In this document: positions 34,803 to 42,199 of the stretch, in pieces
How the letters are laid out: every line of letters starts with the position of its first letter
How positions within the stretch are numbered: position 1 is the first letter of the stretch
DNA from: a bacterium
GTDB lineage: Bacteria; Pseudomonadota; Alphaproteobacteria; Rhodobacterales; Rhodobacteraceae
Direction: 5' to 3'
Assembly: GCA_016124195.1 (NCBI GenBank)
Contig: WGOE01000008.1
Location: forward strand, 104,682-146,880
Length of the DNA: 42,199 bases
Notes under the pieces: model-generated
What the model saw: the letters and a program-made list of their open reading frames with translations, nothing else
Databases searched by the model: none
What the model was told of the DNA's origin: nothing
Position numbers and translations under genes: made by a program

Positions 34803-36125
34803 ATGCGCGCCGGTCCCGGCCTTGCCCTTTGCCTGCTGGCGCTGCCCGCGCTGGCCGAAGAGGTGCGCGTGCCGCCGGGGCCGGGCGCCCTGCAAACCGC
34901 CATCGCCGGGTCACAGCCCGGCGATGTGCTGATCCTGTCGGCCGGAACCTACCCCGGGCCTTTCGTGATCGACCATCGGCTCACCCTGCAGGGCGTGCCG
35001 GGTGCCGTGCTGGATGGCCAGAGCAAAGGCACGGTCGTGACCCTGACCGGCCCCGACGTTACCTTGAAAGGGATCGAGATCACCCGCTCCGGCGACCGCA
35101 ACGAAAACATCGACGCCGGCGTCAAGATCGTGAAAGGCGCAGACCGCGCCGTGATCGAGGACAACCGCCTGACCGACAACATGCACGGCATCGACGTGCA
35201 TGGTGGCGCGGACTGCGTGGTGCGCCACAACGTGATCGAGGGCCGCCAGGACCCGCACATGAACCTGCGCGGCAATGGGGTCTATGTCTGGAATGCGCCC
35301 GGCCTGATCGTCGAGGACAACGACATCCGCTTTGGCCGCGACGGGATTTTCGCCAACGCCTCGTCGCATGACATCTTCCGCAACAATCTGTTCCGCGACC
35401 TGCGCTTTGCCGTGCACTACATGTACACCAAGGACAGCGAGATTTCCGGCAACATCTCGATCGGCAACCACCTTGGCTTTGCCATCATGTATTCCGACCG
35501 GGTCAAGGTCACCGGCAACATGTCGCTGGGCGACCGCGATCACGGGCTGATGATCAACTCGTCGAACTCTTCCGACTTTTCGGGCAATCTGGTGCGCGGT
35601 GCCGACAAATGCACCTTCCTTTATGCCGCCAACAAGAACCTCTTCGCGGGCAACCGCTTCGAAGGCTGCCAGATCGGCATCCACTTCACTGCAGGCTCCG
35701 AAGGCAACGCCGTGACCGGCAACGCCTTCATCGGCAACCGGACCCAGGTGAAATACGTGGGCACCCGCCATATCGAATGGAGCTTTCAGGGTCGCGGCAA
35801 TTTCTGGTCGGATCATCCGGCCTTCGACCTGAACGGCGACGGCATCGCCGACAGCCCGTTTCGCCCCAACGACCTGATGGATTCCATCCTATGGTCGCAA
35901 CCCGACGCCCGCCTGCTGATGGGGTCGCCCGCCGTGCAGTTGATCCGGTGGAGCCAGTCCTCCTTTCCCGCCACCCTGCCCGGCGGCGTGATCGACAGCC
36001 ATCCGCTGATGACCGCCCCGGTCATCCCCGTTCCCGCAGAAATCGCCGCGATGGAGGCCCTTGTGGCCGACCGCTGGCTGAAAGCCCCCGCAGATGCCGA
36101 CACTGACGCTGCAACGTCTCACTAA
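34803..36125 (+). CDS. nosD: NosD, periplasmic copper-site maturation protein
   Basis: A 440-residue protein with a signal peptide (MRAGPGLALCLLALPALAEE). It consists mainly of parallel beta-helix (CASH) repeats with patterns such as VIEDNRLTDNMHGIDVHGG, GLIVEDNDIRFGRDGIF and SGNISIGNHLGFAIMYSD. It works with the NosFY transporter in building the CuZ site, which also needs sulfur. The start ATG follows the nosZ stop by one base, and the 3' end overlaps nosF by 32 bases. The real start is inside a longer open frame; the signal peptide and the distance to nosZ fix it. Confidence 0.95.
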   Translation: MRAGPGLALCLLALPALAEEVRVPPGPGALQTAIAGSQPGDVLILSAGTYPGPFVIDHRLTLQGVPGAVLDGQSKGTVVTLTGPDVTLKGIEITRSGDRNENIDAGVKIVKGADRAVIEDNRLTDNMHGIDVHGGADCVVRHNVIEGRQDPHMNLRGNGVYVWNAPGLIVEDNDIRFGRDGIFANASSHDIFRNNLFRDLRFAVHYMYTKDSEISGNISIGNHLGFAIMYSDRVKVTGNMSLGDRDHGLMINSSNSSDFSGNLVRGADKCTFLYAANKNLFAGNRFEGCQIGIHFTAGSEGNAVTGNAFIGNRTQVKYVGTRHIEWSFQGRGNFWSDHPAFDLNGDGIADSPFRPNDLMDSILWSQPDARLLMGSPAVQLIRWSQSSFPATLPGGVIDSHPLMTAPVIPVPAEIAAMEALVADRWLKAPADADTDAATSH

Positions 36126-36987
36126 GACCTACGGCAGCCTGCGCGCGCTGTCAGAGGTCTCGCTCACCGTCGCCCCGGGCGAGCGGGTGGCCCTTTTGGG
36201 TCACAACGGCGCAGGCAAATCCACGCTGATGAAGATCATCCTTGGCCTGATCCCCTATGACACGGGCAGTCTGCAGGTCACCGGCGCCGCGCCGGGTTCG
36301 GCCGAAGCGCGCCGCAATGTCGCCTATCTGCCGGAGAACGCGGCCTTTCACCCGGCCCTGACCGGGCTGGAGCAGATGCGCCACTACCTGGCCCTGCGCG
36401 GCGAAAGTGCGGCGCTGGCCATGGGCCTTCTGGACCGCGTGGGACTTGGCCCCGCCGCCCGTCGCCGCATCGGCACCTATTCCAAGGGCATGCGGCAGCG
36501 CGTGGGCCTTGCCCAGACGCTGATCGGCAAGCCGCGCCTTCTGGTGCTGGACGAGCCGACTTCCGGGCTTGATCCGGTCTCGCGCCGCGACTTTTACGAA
36601 CTGCTGGACGGTCTGGCCGCCGATGGTGCCTCGATCCTCCTATCCTCGCATGCCCTGACCGAGGTCGAGGCGCGGACCGACCGCATCCTGATCCTTTCGG
36701 GCGGGGTTCTGGTGGCCGAAGGCGCGTTGGCCGATCTGCGCCGGACCGCCGCCTTGCCGGTGGCCTTTCACATCACCCCCCGCGCCGGGGCAGCGGCGAG
36801 TGTCGCCGCCGCCCTGCCAGAGGCCAGGGTCCACACGGGCAACCTGACGTTGACCTGTGCGCAGGAAGACAAGCTGCGGCTTTTGTCGCGGATCATGGCC
36901 CTGGGCGATCAGATCGCCGATGTCGATATGGTCCCGCCCTCGCTCGAAGACATCTACAGCCATTTCAGCAAGAGGGCCGGGCAATGA
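36094..36987 (+). CDS. nosF: NosF, ABC transporter ATPase for NosZ maturation
   Basis: A 297-residue ATPase. Walker A is LLGHNGAGKSTLMK, the signature is YSKGMRQRVGLAQ, Walker B is LLVLDEPTSGLD, and the switch His is in LLSSHALTEVE. It pairs with NosY, whose start overlaps its stop (ATGA), to support CuZ assembly together with NosD. The C-terminal 80 residues form the usual extension of this ATPase class. Confidence 0.95.
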   Translation: MPTLTLQRLTKTYGSLRALSEVSLTVAPGERVALLGHNGAGKSTLMKIILGLIPYDTGSLQVTGAAPGSAEARRNVAYLPENAAFHPALTGLEQMRHYLALRGESAALAMGLLDRVGLGPAARRRIGTYSKGMRQRVGLAQTLIGKPRLLVLDEPTSGLDPVSRRDFYELLDGLAADGASILLSSHALTEVEARTDRILILSGGVLVAEGALADLRRTAALPVAFHITPRAGAAASVAAALPEARVHTGNLTLTCAQEDKLRLLSRIMALGDQIADVDMVPPSLEDIYSHFSKRAGQ

Positions 36988-37805
36988 ACCGCATTCTCGC
37001 CACCTCGCAGACCGAGTTTCGCATCGCGCTGCGCAACCGCTGGGTCGCGATTTCCATCGCGATGATGGGGCTGTTTTCCCTGGTGCTTTCGGCGGCGGGG
37101 TCATCGGCCACCGGCACGATAGGTGCAGACCGGCTGTCGGTCGTGGTGGCCAGCCTGACCAGCCTTGCGGTCTATCTGGTGCCTCTGGTGGCGCTGTTGA
37201 TGTCGTTCGACGCCATCGCCGGCGAGGTCGAGCGTGGCACCCTGCCGCTGCTTCTGACCTATCCGGTGTCGCGGCCGCAGATCCTGATCGGCAAGCTTCT
37301 GGCGCATCTGGCGATCCTGACGCTGGCGGTGGCAGTGGGATATGGCATCGCGGCACTCGCTGCACTGGCACTTGACCGCGGCGCCGTGGCGGGGCTGCCG
37401 GCCTTGTGGCGCCTGATGTGGTCCTCGGTCGTCCTCGGTGCCACGTTCCTTGGCGTGGGCTATGCCGCATCGGCCGTGGCGCGCCGGCCATCGGGCGCCG
37501 CGGGTCTGGCAATCGGCCTCTGGCTCGGTGTGATCGTCCTATACGATCTGGGGCTGCTTGCGGCCATCGTGGCGGACAAGGGCGGTGTCTTTGCCGCCAA
37601 GGTCTTTCCGCTGGCTCTGCTGGCCAATCCGGCGGATGCGTTCCGGCTTTATAATCTGGCGGCCTCGCAGGCGACTTCGGCCGCGGCGGGGGTGGCAGGG
37701 GCGGCCTCGACAATACCCGTCTGGGCCTCGCTAAGTTCGATCCTGGCCTGGCCCGTGTTGGCGCTGGTCCTGGCCACCGCAAGCTTTCGCAAGGTGACAC
37801 CATGA
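36984..37805 (+). CDS. nosY: NosY, permease subunit of the NosFY transporter
   Basis: A 273-residue integral membrane protein with about six helices (WVAISIAMMGLFSLVLSAAG; LTSLAVYLVPLVALLMSFDA; LLAHLAILTLAVAVGYGIAA; LAIGLWLGVIVLYDLGLLAA). The cytoplasmic segment EVERGTLPLLLTYPVSRPQI is typical of ABC-2 permeases. It overlaps nosF and nosL by 4 bases each, so the three are coupled. Confidence 0.95.
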   Translation: MNRILATSQTEFRIALRNRWVAISIAMMGLFSLVLSAAGSSATGTIGADRLSVVVASLTSLAVYLVPLVALLMSFDAIAGEVERGTLPLLLTYPVSRPQILIGKLLAHLAILTLAVAVGYGIAALAALALDRGAVAGLPALWRLMWSSVVLGATFLGVGYAASAVARRPSGAAGLAIGLWLGVIVLYDLGLLAAIVADKGGVFAAKVFPLALLANPADAFRLYNLAASQATSAAAGVAGAASTIPVWASLSSILAWPVLALVLATASFRKVTP

Positions 37806-38347
37806 AACGCCTGATCGTGATGCTGATGCTGCTGGCCGCCTGCAAGGAGGACGCCGCCCTGCCGCTGCCGGTGGCCCTGACAGCAGATTCCACCGGCTAT
37901 TTCTGTCAGATGGACATGCTGGGCCACCCCGGCCCCAAGGCGCAGATCCATCTGGCGACCTATCCCGGCAAGCCCCTGTTCTTCAGTCAGGTGCGCGATG
38001 CGGTGGCCTACCTCAGGATGCCCGAACAGATCGACACCATCACCGCCACCTATGTCAGCGACATGGGCGCCGCCCCCAGTTGGGCCGATCCCGGCGCCGC
38101 CAACTGGATTGCCGCGGACCAGGCGGTCTATGTCGTGGGCTCTGCCGCCAAAGGCGGCATGGACGCGCCCGAATTCGTGCCCTTCGGCGACCCGGCCAAA
38201 GCCCGTGCCTTCGCCGCGCAGAACGGCGGTCAGGTCATGACACTGGCCCAGATCCCGGCCGAGGCCATCGCGGTTTCCACCCCCGCAGCAGCCCCGGACG
38301 CCGATATCGCCGCCCGCCTGCACGCCCTTTCCGACAACGGAGGCTGA
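37802..38347 (+). CDS. nosL: NosL, outer-membrane copper chaperone lipoprotein
   Basis: A 181-residue lipoprotein. The lipobox LMLLAAC places the lipidated Cys at residue 14. The copper-binding region is GYFCQMDMLGHPGPKAQIHL, where Cys and Met can bind Cu(I). VGSAAKGGMDAPEFVPFGD near the middle is typical of NosL. It delivers copper for NosZ. The gene starts in the stop of nosY and ends one base before nosX. Confidence 0.94.
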   Translation: MKRLIVMLMLLAACKEDAALPLPVALTADSTGYFCQMDMLGHPGPKAQIHLATYPGKPLFFSQVRDAVAYLRMPEQIDTITATYVSDMGAAPSWADPGAANWIAADQAVYVVGSAAKGGMDAPEFVPFGDPAKARAFAAQNGGQVMTLAQIPAEAIAVSTPAAAPDADIAARLHALSDNGG

Positions 38348-38348
38348 C

Positions 38349-39254
38349 ATGCCCAACCTGACCCGCCGCCGCTTTCTGACCCTCACCGCCGTGGCCCTGC
38401 TGCCGCTGCCAGCCCGTGCCGCAGAAATCACCCAATGGCACGGCGTGGCGATGGGCGCCGAAGCCGCGATCTACCTCAGCCATCCCGACGCCCCCGCCAT
38501 CATCGCCCGCGCGGTGGCCGAGATCGACCGGCTGGAAAACATCTTCAGCCTCTACCGCGCGGACTCGGCCCTGTCGCGGCTGAACGCCACTGGCCGACTT
38601 GCGGCGCCGCCCTTCGAACTTCTGGAATGTCTGGCGCTGTGCAGCCGCGTGCATGCGGCCACGCAGGGCCTGTTCGACCCGACCGTACAGCCGCTTTGGC
38701 AGCTTTACGCCACAAGCTTTGCCGCCGGTCGCGCGCCAAGCCACGATGAGATTGCCGCGACCCTGAAGCAGATCGGCTTTGCGCGCGTCACCTATGACAA
38801 CGATGCGGTCCGCCTGCCCACCGGCATGGCCCTGACGCTGAACGGCGTGGCCCAGGGCTTTGTCGCCGATAAGGTGGCCGAGCTTCTGGCGGCAGAAGGG
38901 TTGACCGACATCCTGATCAACACGGGCGAATTCCGCGCCCTCGGCCGGATGCCGGGCGCCGCAGGCTGGCCGGTCAAGCTCGTCAGCGGGGGCGAGGTCA
39001 GTCTGGCCGCGCGCGCGCTGGCCACCTCGTCCCCCCTCGGCACCGTGTTCGATGCCGCGGGCACGGTGGGCCATATCCTGCACCCCGTCACCGGCCTGCC
39101 CGCCACGTCGCTGTGGACCTCGGTCTCGATCAGCGCGGCCTCTTCGGGCCTTGCTGATGCGCTGTCCACAGCCGCCTGCCTGATGCCGGACCGCGCTTCG
39201 GTCGCCCAGGCGCTGGCCGCCTTCCCGCAGACACGGATCGAGGCGCTCGTCTGA
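38349..39254 (+). CDS. nosX: NosX, ApbE-family FAD:protein FMN transferase
   Basis: A 301-residue Tat-exported protein (LTRRRFLTLTAVALLPLPAR). Family motifs are MGAEAAIYL, FSLYRADSALSRLNATG, FDPTVQPLW and LNGVAQGFVADKVAELL, followed by DILINTGEFRALG and HILHPVTGLP. It attaches FMN to the periplasmic domain of NosR, which is required for sustained N2O reduction. nosX at the end of the cluster is a feature of alphaproteobacterial nos operons. It is preceded by AACGGAGGC. Confidence 0.95.
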   Translation: MPNLTRRRFLTLTAVALLPLPARAAEITQWHGVAMGAEAAIYLSHPDAPAIIARAVAEIDRLENIFSLYRADSALSRLNATGRLAAPPFELLECLALCSRVHAATQGLFDPTVQPLWQLYATSFAAGRAPSHDEIAATLKQIGFARVTYDNDAVRLPTGMALTLNGVAQGFVADKVAELLAAEGLTDILINTGEFRALGRMPGAAGWPVKLVSGGEVSLAARALATSSPLGTVFDAAGTVGHILHPVTGLPATSLWTSVSISAASSGLADALSTAACLMPDRASVAQALAAFPQTRIEALV

Positions 39255-39301
39255 TCCTGCCTCACCCCCGGCCCTCGTGCCACTTCGCAAAGGAGACCTC
39301 G

Positions 39302-39709
39302 ATGAAGACTTTTCCCCTGATTGCCGCGCTGTGCCTCACCGCCGCCCCGGTTCTTGCCGGCGGCGATGCGACCAAGGGCGCCGACGATTTCAAGCGCTGC
39401 AAGGCCTGCCATTCCATCGTGGCCCCCGACGGCACCGCCATCCAGAAGGGCGGCAAGATCGGGCCGAACCTCTATGGCGTGGTCGGTCGCGCGGTCGCCA
39501 GCCTGCCGGATTTCAAATATGGCGACGGGATCAAGGCGGTCGGCGCCAAGGGTGTCGTCTGGGATGAAGCGATGATTGCCGCCTATGTCACCGATCCCGG
39601 CGTCTGGATCAAGACGCAGACCGGCGATGACAAGGCGGTGGCCAAGATGGCCTTCAAGATGGCGACCGGCGGCGAGGACGTCGCGGCCTATCTTGCCTCG
39701 GTGAAATGA
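39302..39709 (+). CDS. Periplasmic class I cytochrome c (c550-like)
   Basis: A 135-residue monohaem cytochrome with signal peptide MKTFPLIAALCLTAAPVLA. The haem motif CKACH has C33, C36 and H37, and the sixth ligand is probably a Met in the C-terminal segment VAKMAFKMATG. The fold resembles cytochrome c2/c550 (IGPNLYGVVGRAVASLPDFK). It follows nosX by 47 bases with a strong AAAGGAG site and is followed by a hairpin, so it may be the last gene of the nos transcript. It probably passes electrons from the bc1 complex to NosZ. A general respiratory role is possible. Confidence 0.92.
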   Translation: MKTFPLIAALCLTAAPVLAGGDATKGADDFKRCKACHSIVAPDGTAIQKGGKIGPNLYGVVGRAVASLPDFKYGDGIKAVGAKGVVWDEAMIAAYVTDPGVWIKTQTGDDKAVAKMAFKMATGGEDVAAYLASVK

Positions 39710-39717
39710 CACGCACG

Positions 39718-39741
39718 GGCGCGCTGCGACACCAGCGCGCC
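39718..39741 (+). terminator. Hairpin terminator behind the cytochrome c gene
   Basis: A perfect 9-bp stem GGCGCGCTG/CAGCGCGCC with a 6-base loop starts 8 bases after the cytochrome stop and is followed by TTACTG. The T run is short. It likely ends the nos transcript. Confidence 0.6.
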
Positions 39742-39761
39742 TTACTGCCCTATAGCCGTGC

Positions 39762-39800
39762 CGCCCCATAATAGGTATTTACAATGTCTATTATGGGGCG
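39762..39800. repeat. Perfect 13-bp inverted repeat with an AT-rich core
   Basis: CGCCCCATAATAG at 39762-39774 pairs perfectly with CTATTATGGGGCG at 39788-39800 around a 13-base AT-rich centre. The low GC stands out in this genome. It could be an operator for the following genes, a bidirectional stem, or a trace of a small mobile repeat. CATAAT occurs on both strands in the arms and could serve as a -10 box. I cannot assign it. Confidence 0.6.
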
Positions 39801-39837
39801 CTACCTCTGATCCCGGGTCTGAAACGGGGATCTCTTC

Positions 39838-40044
39838 ATGATCAATGCACCGCCAGCCAGCATGGGTCCGGCCACCACCGCAGCCGAGGTCTGCACGCCC
39901 GCAGGCGTCGCCTGCGGGGACGAGCGGGCCGAACGGATCGCGGCCTTGCCCCCGATGCGCTTCCGTCGTGCGCGCGGCAGCGATGGCAGGACCTTTGGTC
40001 TGCCCAAGCTTCTGCCCCGCATCCGAAGGGGACTGACGCCATGA
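39838..40044 (+). CDS. Small hypothetical ORF coupled to the nitronate monooxygenase gene
   Basis: A 68-codon frame from an ATG at 39838 whose TGA overlaps the ATG of the next gene (ATGA). The product is Ala/Arg/Pro-rich with no motif, signal peptide or membrane segment. No convincing ribosome site precedes it. The exact coupling is the only support; it may be an upstream leader frame or chance. Confidence 0.3.
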   Translation: MINAPPASMGPATTAAEVCTPAGVACGDERAERIAALPPMRFRRARGSDGRTFGLPKLLPRIRRGLTP

Positions 40045-41078
40045 CCGAACCCCGTCCGAACCTCCACCCCTTGCACACGCCGGTCTGCACGCTGTTGGGC
40101 TGCGATGTGCCGATCGTTCTGGCGGGGATGGGCGGAGTGGCGCGGTCCGAATTGGTGGCGGCCGTGGCGCAGGCGGGCGGCTTTGGCATGCTGGGCATGG
40201 TGCGCGAATCCGCAGACTTCATCGGGCAAGAGATCGACGCGGTGCGCGCCGGAACCGCGCGGCCCTTTGCGGTGAACCTGATCCCGGCGGCGACCGACCC
40301 TGCGCTTCTGGCGGCAGAGATGGCGGTCTGCTTCGACCGCGCCGTGCCCGCGATGTGCTTTTTCTGGGACGTGGTGCTCGAGGCCGTGGCCAAGGCAAAG
40401 GCGGCGGGCTGTCTCGTGCTGCATCAGGTGGGCTCGCTGGCGGCGGCGCGCGCGGCCGAGGCGGCCGGGGCCGATGTGCTGATCGTGCAAGGGGTCGAAG
40501 CGGGCGGCCATGTGCATGGCACGGTCGCCGCGCTGATCCTGGTCGAGCAGGTGGCGCGGGCGACCACCCTGCCCGTGATCGCCTCGGGCGGTTTTGCCAC
40601 CGGGGCCGGGCTGATCGCGGCCATGGCCTTGGGCGCGCAGGCCATCCATTGCGGCACGGCCTTTCTGGCCACCCGGGAATCCTTTGCGCATGACGATCAC
40701 AAGGCGCGGGTGATCGCAGCTCTGGCCGAAGACACCGTCCACACCGATGCCTTCGCCTTGAACTGGCCGCCGCATGCGCCGGTGCGGGTGATCCGCAATT
40801 CGGTGACCGACGCGCTGGGGCCCGTGCTGATGGGCCATCACCCCGACCACCTTCCGCGTGAGGTGATCGGCAGCGACGCGGGCCGGCCCTTGCTGAAATT
40901 CTCGACCGACTCGCCTTTGCGCACCACGACCGGCAATCTTGAGGCGATGGCGGCCTTTGCCGGCCAAAGCGTCGGGTTGATCGACACCTTGCCCACAGCC
41001 GCCGAACGGATCAGCGTGATCCTCGCGCAGGCCGAGGCCGCCTTGGCCCGCCTGCCCCGACCAGAGGCCAAGCCATGA
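40041..41078 (+). CDS. Nitronate monooxygenase-family FMN enzyme
   Basis: A 345-residue TIM-barrel flavoprotein of the nitronate monooxygenase/2-nitropropane dioxygenase family. The N-terminal block VPIVLAGMGGVARSELVAAV and the FMN-phosphate region VIVASGGF-like (LPVIASGGFATGAGLIAAMA, then GAQAIHCGTAFLATRES) are typical. LHQVGSLAAARAAEAAGADV, then VQGVEAGGHVHG, is the usual substrate-side segment. It oxidises toxic nitronates such as propionate 3-nitronate to the carbonyl and nitrite. It starts in the stop of a small ORF and shares 4 bases with the cyclo-ligase gene. The first 17 bases around its start are repeated at the start of the next gene. Confidence 0.9.
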   Translation: MTEPRPNLHPLHTPVCTLLGCDVPIVLAGMGGVARSELVAAVAQAGGFGMLGMVRESADFIGQEIDAVRAGTARPFAVNLIPAATDPALLAAEMAVCFDRAVPAMCFFWDVVLEAVAKAKAAGCLVLHQVGSLAAARAAEAAGADVLIVQGVEAGGHVHGTVAALILVEQVARATTLPVIASGGFATGAGLIAAMALGAQAIHCGTAFLATRESFAHDDHKARVIAALAEDTVHTDAFALNWPPHAPVRVIRNSVTDALGPVLMGHHPDHLPREVIGSDAGRPLLKFSTDSPLRTTTGNLEAMAAFAGQSVGLIDTLPTAAERISVILAQAEAALARLPRPEAKP

Positions 41079-41731
41079 CCGAACCCCGCCCCCTCGCCTC
41101 GTCGCCCTGCCTTGCCGGGGAGTGCGATCCGACCCATGTCGATGCCGAACAGGCGCGCGACGTGGCGCGCTGGCGCAAGGCCGAACGCCAGCGCCTGCTG
41201 GATGAACGCGCCGCCCTGCCCGTCGCAGCGCGCCATGCGGCCTCCGAGGCGATTGCGGGCCATCTGGACCGGCTGCTGGCCGACCGGTTTCCCAGCCTGC
41301 AAGGCATGACCATCTCGGCCTGGTGGCCGATCAAGGCCGAACTGAACCTGCGCGCCTGGCTGAGCGGACTGCAGGCGCGCGGCGCGCGGGCCGCCCTGCC
41401 CATCGTGGTCACCAAGGGCGCGCCGCTGGTCTTCCGGCACTGGACGCCCGATACGAAGATGGAGCGCGGCTTCTGGAACATCCCCGTCCCCGCCGAGGGG
41501 CCAGAGGTGCGCCCCGACATTACCCTGGCCCCGGTGGTGGGCTGGGACGCGGCGGCCTATCGGCTTGGCTACGGCGGCGGCTATTTCGACCGCACGCTGG
41601 CCGCCCTTGCCCCGCACCCCTTTGCCATCGGCATCGGGCTCGATGCCGCCCGGCTGGCCACCATCTTCCCGCAGCCGCATGACATAGCGATGCAGGCCGT
41701 GGTCACGGAAAGCGGGGTCTTCTGGCCCTAA
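41075..41731 (+). CDS. 5-formyltetrahydrofolate cyclo-ligase
   Basis: A 218-residue enzyme that converts 5-formyl-THF to 5,10-methenyl-THF with ATP. The family starts at RWRKAERQRLLDERAALP, about residue 32. The ATP/substrate motif RLGYGGGYFDRTLAAL is near residue 165. An N-terminal stretch of about 30 residues (MTEPRPLASSPCLAGECDPT) is longer than usual, so a later start is possible. However, the ATG at 41075 overlaps the previous stop (ATGA). In many proteobacteria this gene neighbours 6S RNA, but none could be recognised here. Confidence 0.92.
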   Translation: MTEPRPLASSPCLAGECDPTHVDAEQARDVARWRKAERQRLLDERAALPVAARHAASEAIAGHLDRLLADRFPSLQGMTISAWWPIKAELNLRAWLSGLQARGARAALPIVVTKGAPLVFRHWTPDTKMERGFWNIPVPAEGPEVRPDITLAPVVGWDAAAYRLGYGGGYFDRTLAALAPHPFAIGIGLDAARLATIFPQPHDIAMQAVVTESGVFWP

Positions 41732-42003
41732 GCCCCGGCACATCGGCCTGAAGGGATGCGGGACGGCGGCGCTGCCCTGCGACCATGCGCCGACCCTGGC
41801 GCTTGACACCCCGCGAGGCAACCAGCGCCGCAAGTCTCGGCGCAGGCCGGCACGATCGGGGCAAGTCTGAAAGGTGCCGCGCCCCGTTGCCTGGGATACC
41901 GCGGAAGGTTTGACCCACGCGGCAGCCGGGACTAGGGTCGCCCCTGATCCGGGCCGGCGCTTGACGGTTCCGGCGCAGCGGGGGCTTGGGGGGCTTTGCA
42001 GTC
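41732..42003. other. Stretch without a supported gene
   Basis: About 270 bases behind the cyclo-ligase. Open frames are short and lack ribosome sites or motifs. I looked for a 6S RNA (long helix with a central bubble) and found no convincing structure by eye. TTGACA at 41801-41806 and TTGACG at 41961-41966 could be -35 boxes, but no good -10 follows. Confidence 0.4.
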
Positions 42004-42199
42004 ATGACCTGTGTCGGCCTGGCACGACTGGCGGTGCTTTGGCTGCTGCTGGGCCCGTCATCTATGGATGCCCCCGCTCTTGCAAGGATTTTCTTCACTC
42101 ATGCGCTCGCCGCGGCTGCGGTCATCTATTCGGCCTGTTATGACGATGCGCCCCGCATCGCCGGCCTCGATGGTAAATCCGCGAGCTGGGTCCCAATCA
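42004..42199 (+). CDS. Possible small membrane protein, cut by the window edge
   Basis: An open frame from the ATG at 42004 to the right edge without a stop (65 codons). The product has a hydrophobic start (VGLARLAVLWLLLGPSS) and a second apolar stretch (ARIFFTHALAAAAVIYSACY). There is no clear ribosome site, and no family was recognised. Confidence 0.3.
   Translation, partial: MTCVGLARLAVLWLLLGPSSMDAPALARIFFTHALAAAAVIYSACYDDAPRIAGLDGKSASWVPI

Noticed and set aside
39762-39800. dif/Xer recombination site
   Set aside because: A dif site has about 11-base arms around a 6-base centre; here the arms are 13 and the centre is 13 bases.
41732-42003. 6S RNA gene next to the cyclo-ligase
   Set aside because: The neighbourhood is suggestive in proteobacteria, but no long helix with a central bubble could be traced by eye.
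1-42199. CRISPR arrays or toxin-antitoxin pairs
   Set aside because: No regular repeat-spacer pattern and no recognisable toxin or antitoxin families were seen.

Overview
The window is GC-rich with a gene style typical of a denitrifying alphaproteobacterium, most likely a Rhodobacteraceae member (Paracoccus/Rhodobacter/Gemmobacter type). The reasons are a clade I nitrous oxide reductase cluster with a Tat-exported NosZ and a nosX gene, a CuyA/HpsN/Tau-type sulfonate cluster, and tightly packed operons with ATGA overlaps. Genus is inference from gene content only.

Layout. (1) 1-3654: the end of an integrated mobile element. It holds a primase-like replication protein that runs off the left edge, an AlpA-type small DNA-binding protein, an unknown protein and a P4-type tyrosine integrase, and it ends at a 45-base 3' fragment of a tRNA-Thr(GGT) gene that marks the attachment site. 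(2) 3655-4552: a decayed stretch with an IS66-family tnpA remnant and one recognisable IS66 end. (3) 4617-21926: a sugar or sugar-derivative catabolic region on the minus strand in two transcription units. One unit runs from a Gfo/Idh/MocA dehydrogenase through a large FAD-dependent oxidoreductase to a PfkB (KDG-kinase-like) kinase. The other runs from a CoA transferase through enoyl-CoA hydratase, aldehyde dehydrogenase, an ABC sugar importer with two paralogous binding proteins, an SDR (apparent CTG start) and a GMC oxidoreductase to a LacI regulator. Both units start behind the same promoter layout: a -35 box, a LacI-type palindrome inside the 17-bp spacer, and a second palindrome exactly 22 bp downstream. 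This ties them into one regulon.

(4) 22234-30004: an organosulfonate operon on the minus strand (cuyA, Asp/Glu-family racemase, tauABC-type importer, HpsN/histidinol-dehydrogenase-like enzyme, alpha/beta hydrolase) with a divergent LysR regulator. The enzymes fit a complete route in which an amino-alcohol sulfonate (cysteinolate) is oxidised to cysteate, racemised, and split by CuyA to pyruvate, ammonium and sulfite. This reading is inference. (5) 30061-39709: nsrR facing a nosRZDFYLX cluster followed by a class I cytochrome c. Two FNR/NNR-like boxes lie between nsrR and nosR. (6) 39710-42199: a hairpin terminator, an unusual AT-rich perfect 13-bp inverted repeat, a small coupled ORF, a nitronate monooxygenase and a 5-formyltetrahydrofolate cyclo-ligase that share the same 17-bp start sequence, then a mostly empty tail with a possible partial ORF.

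The best candidates for new biology are the cuyA-racemase-HpsN-like sulfonate pathway and the doubly operator-controlled sugar/CoA catabolic regulon with two binding proteins.
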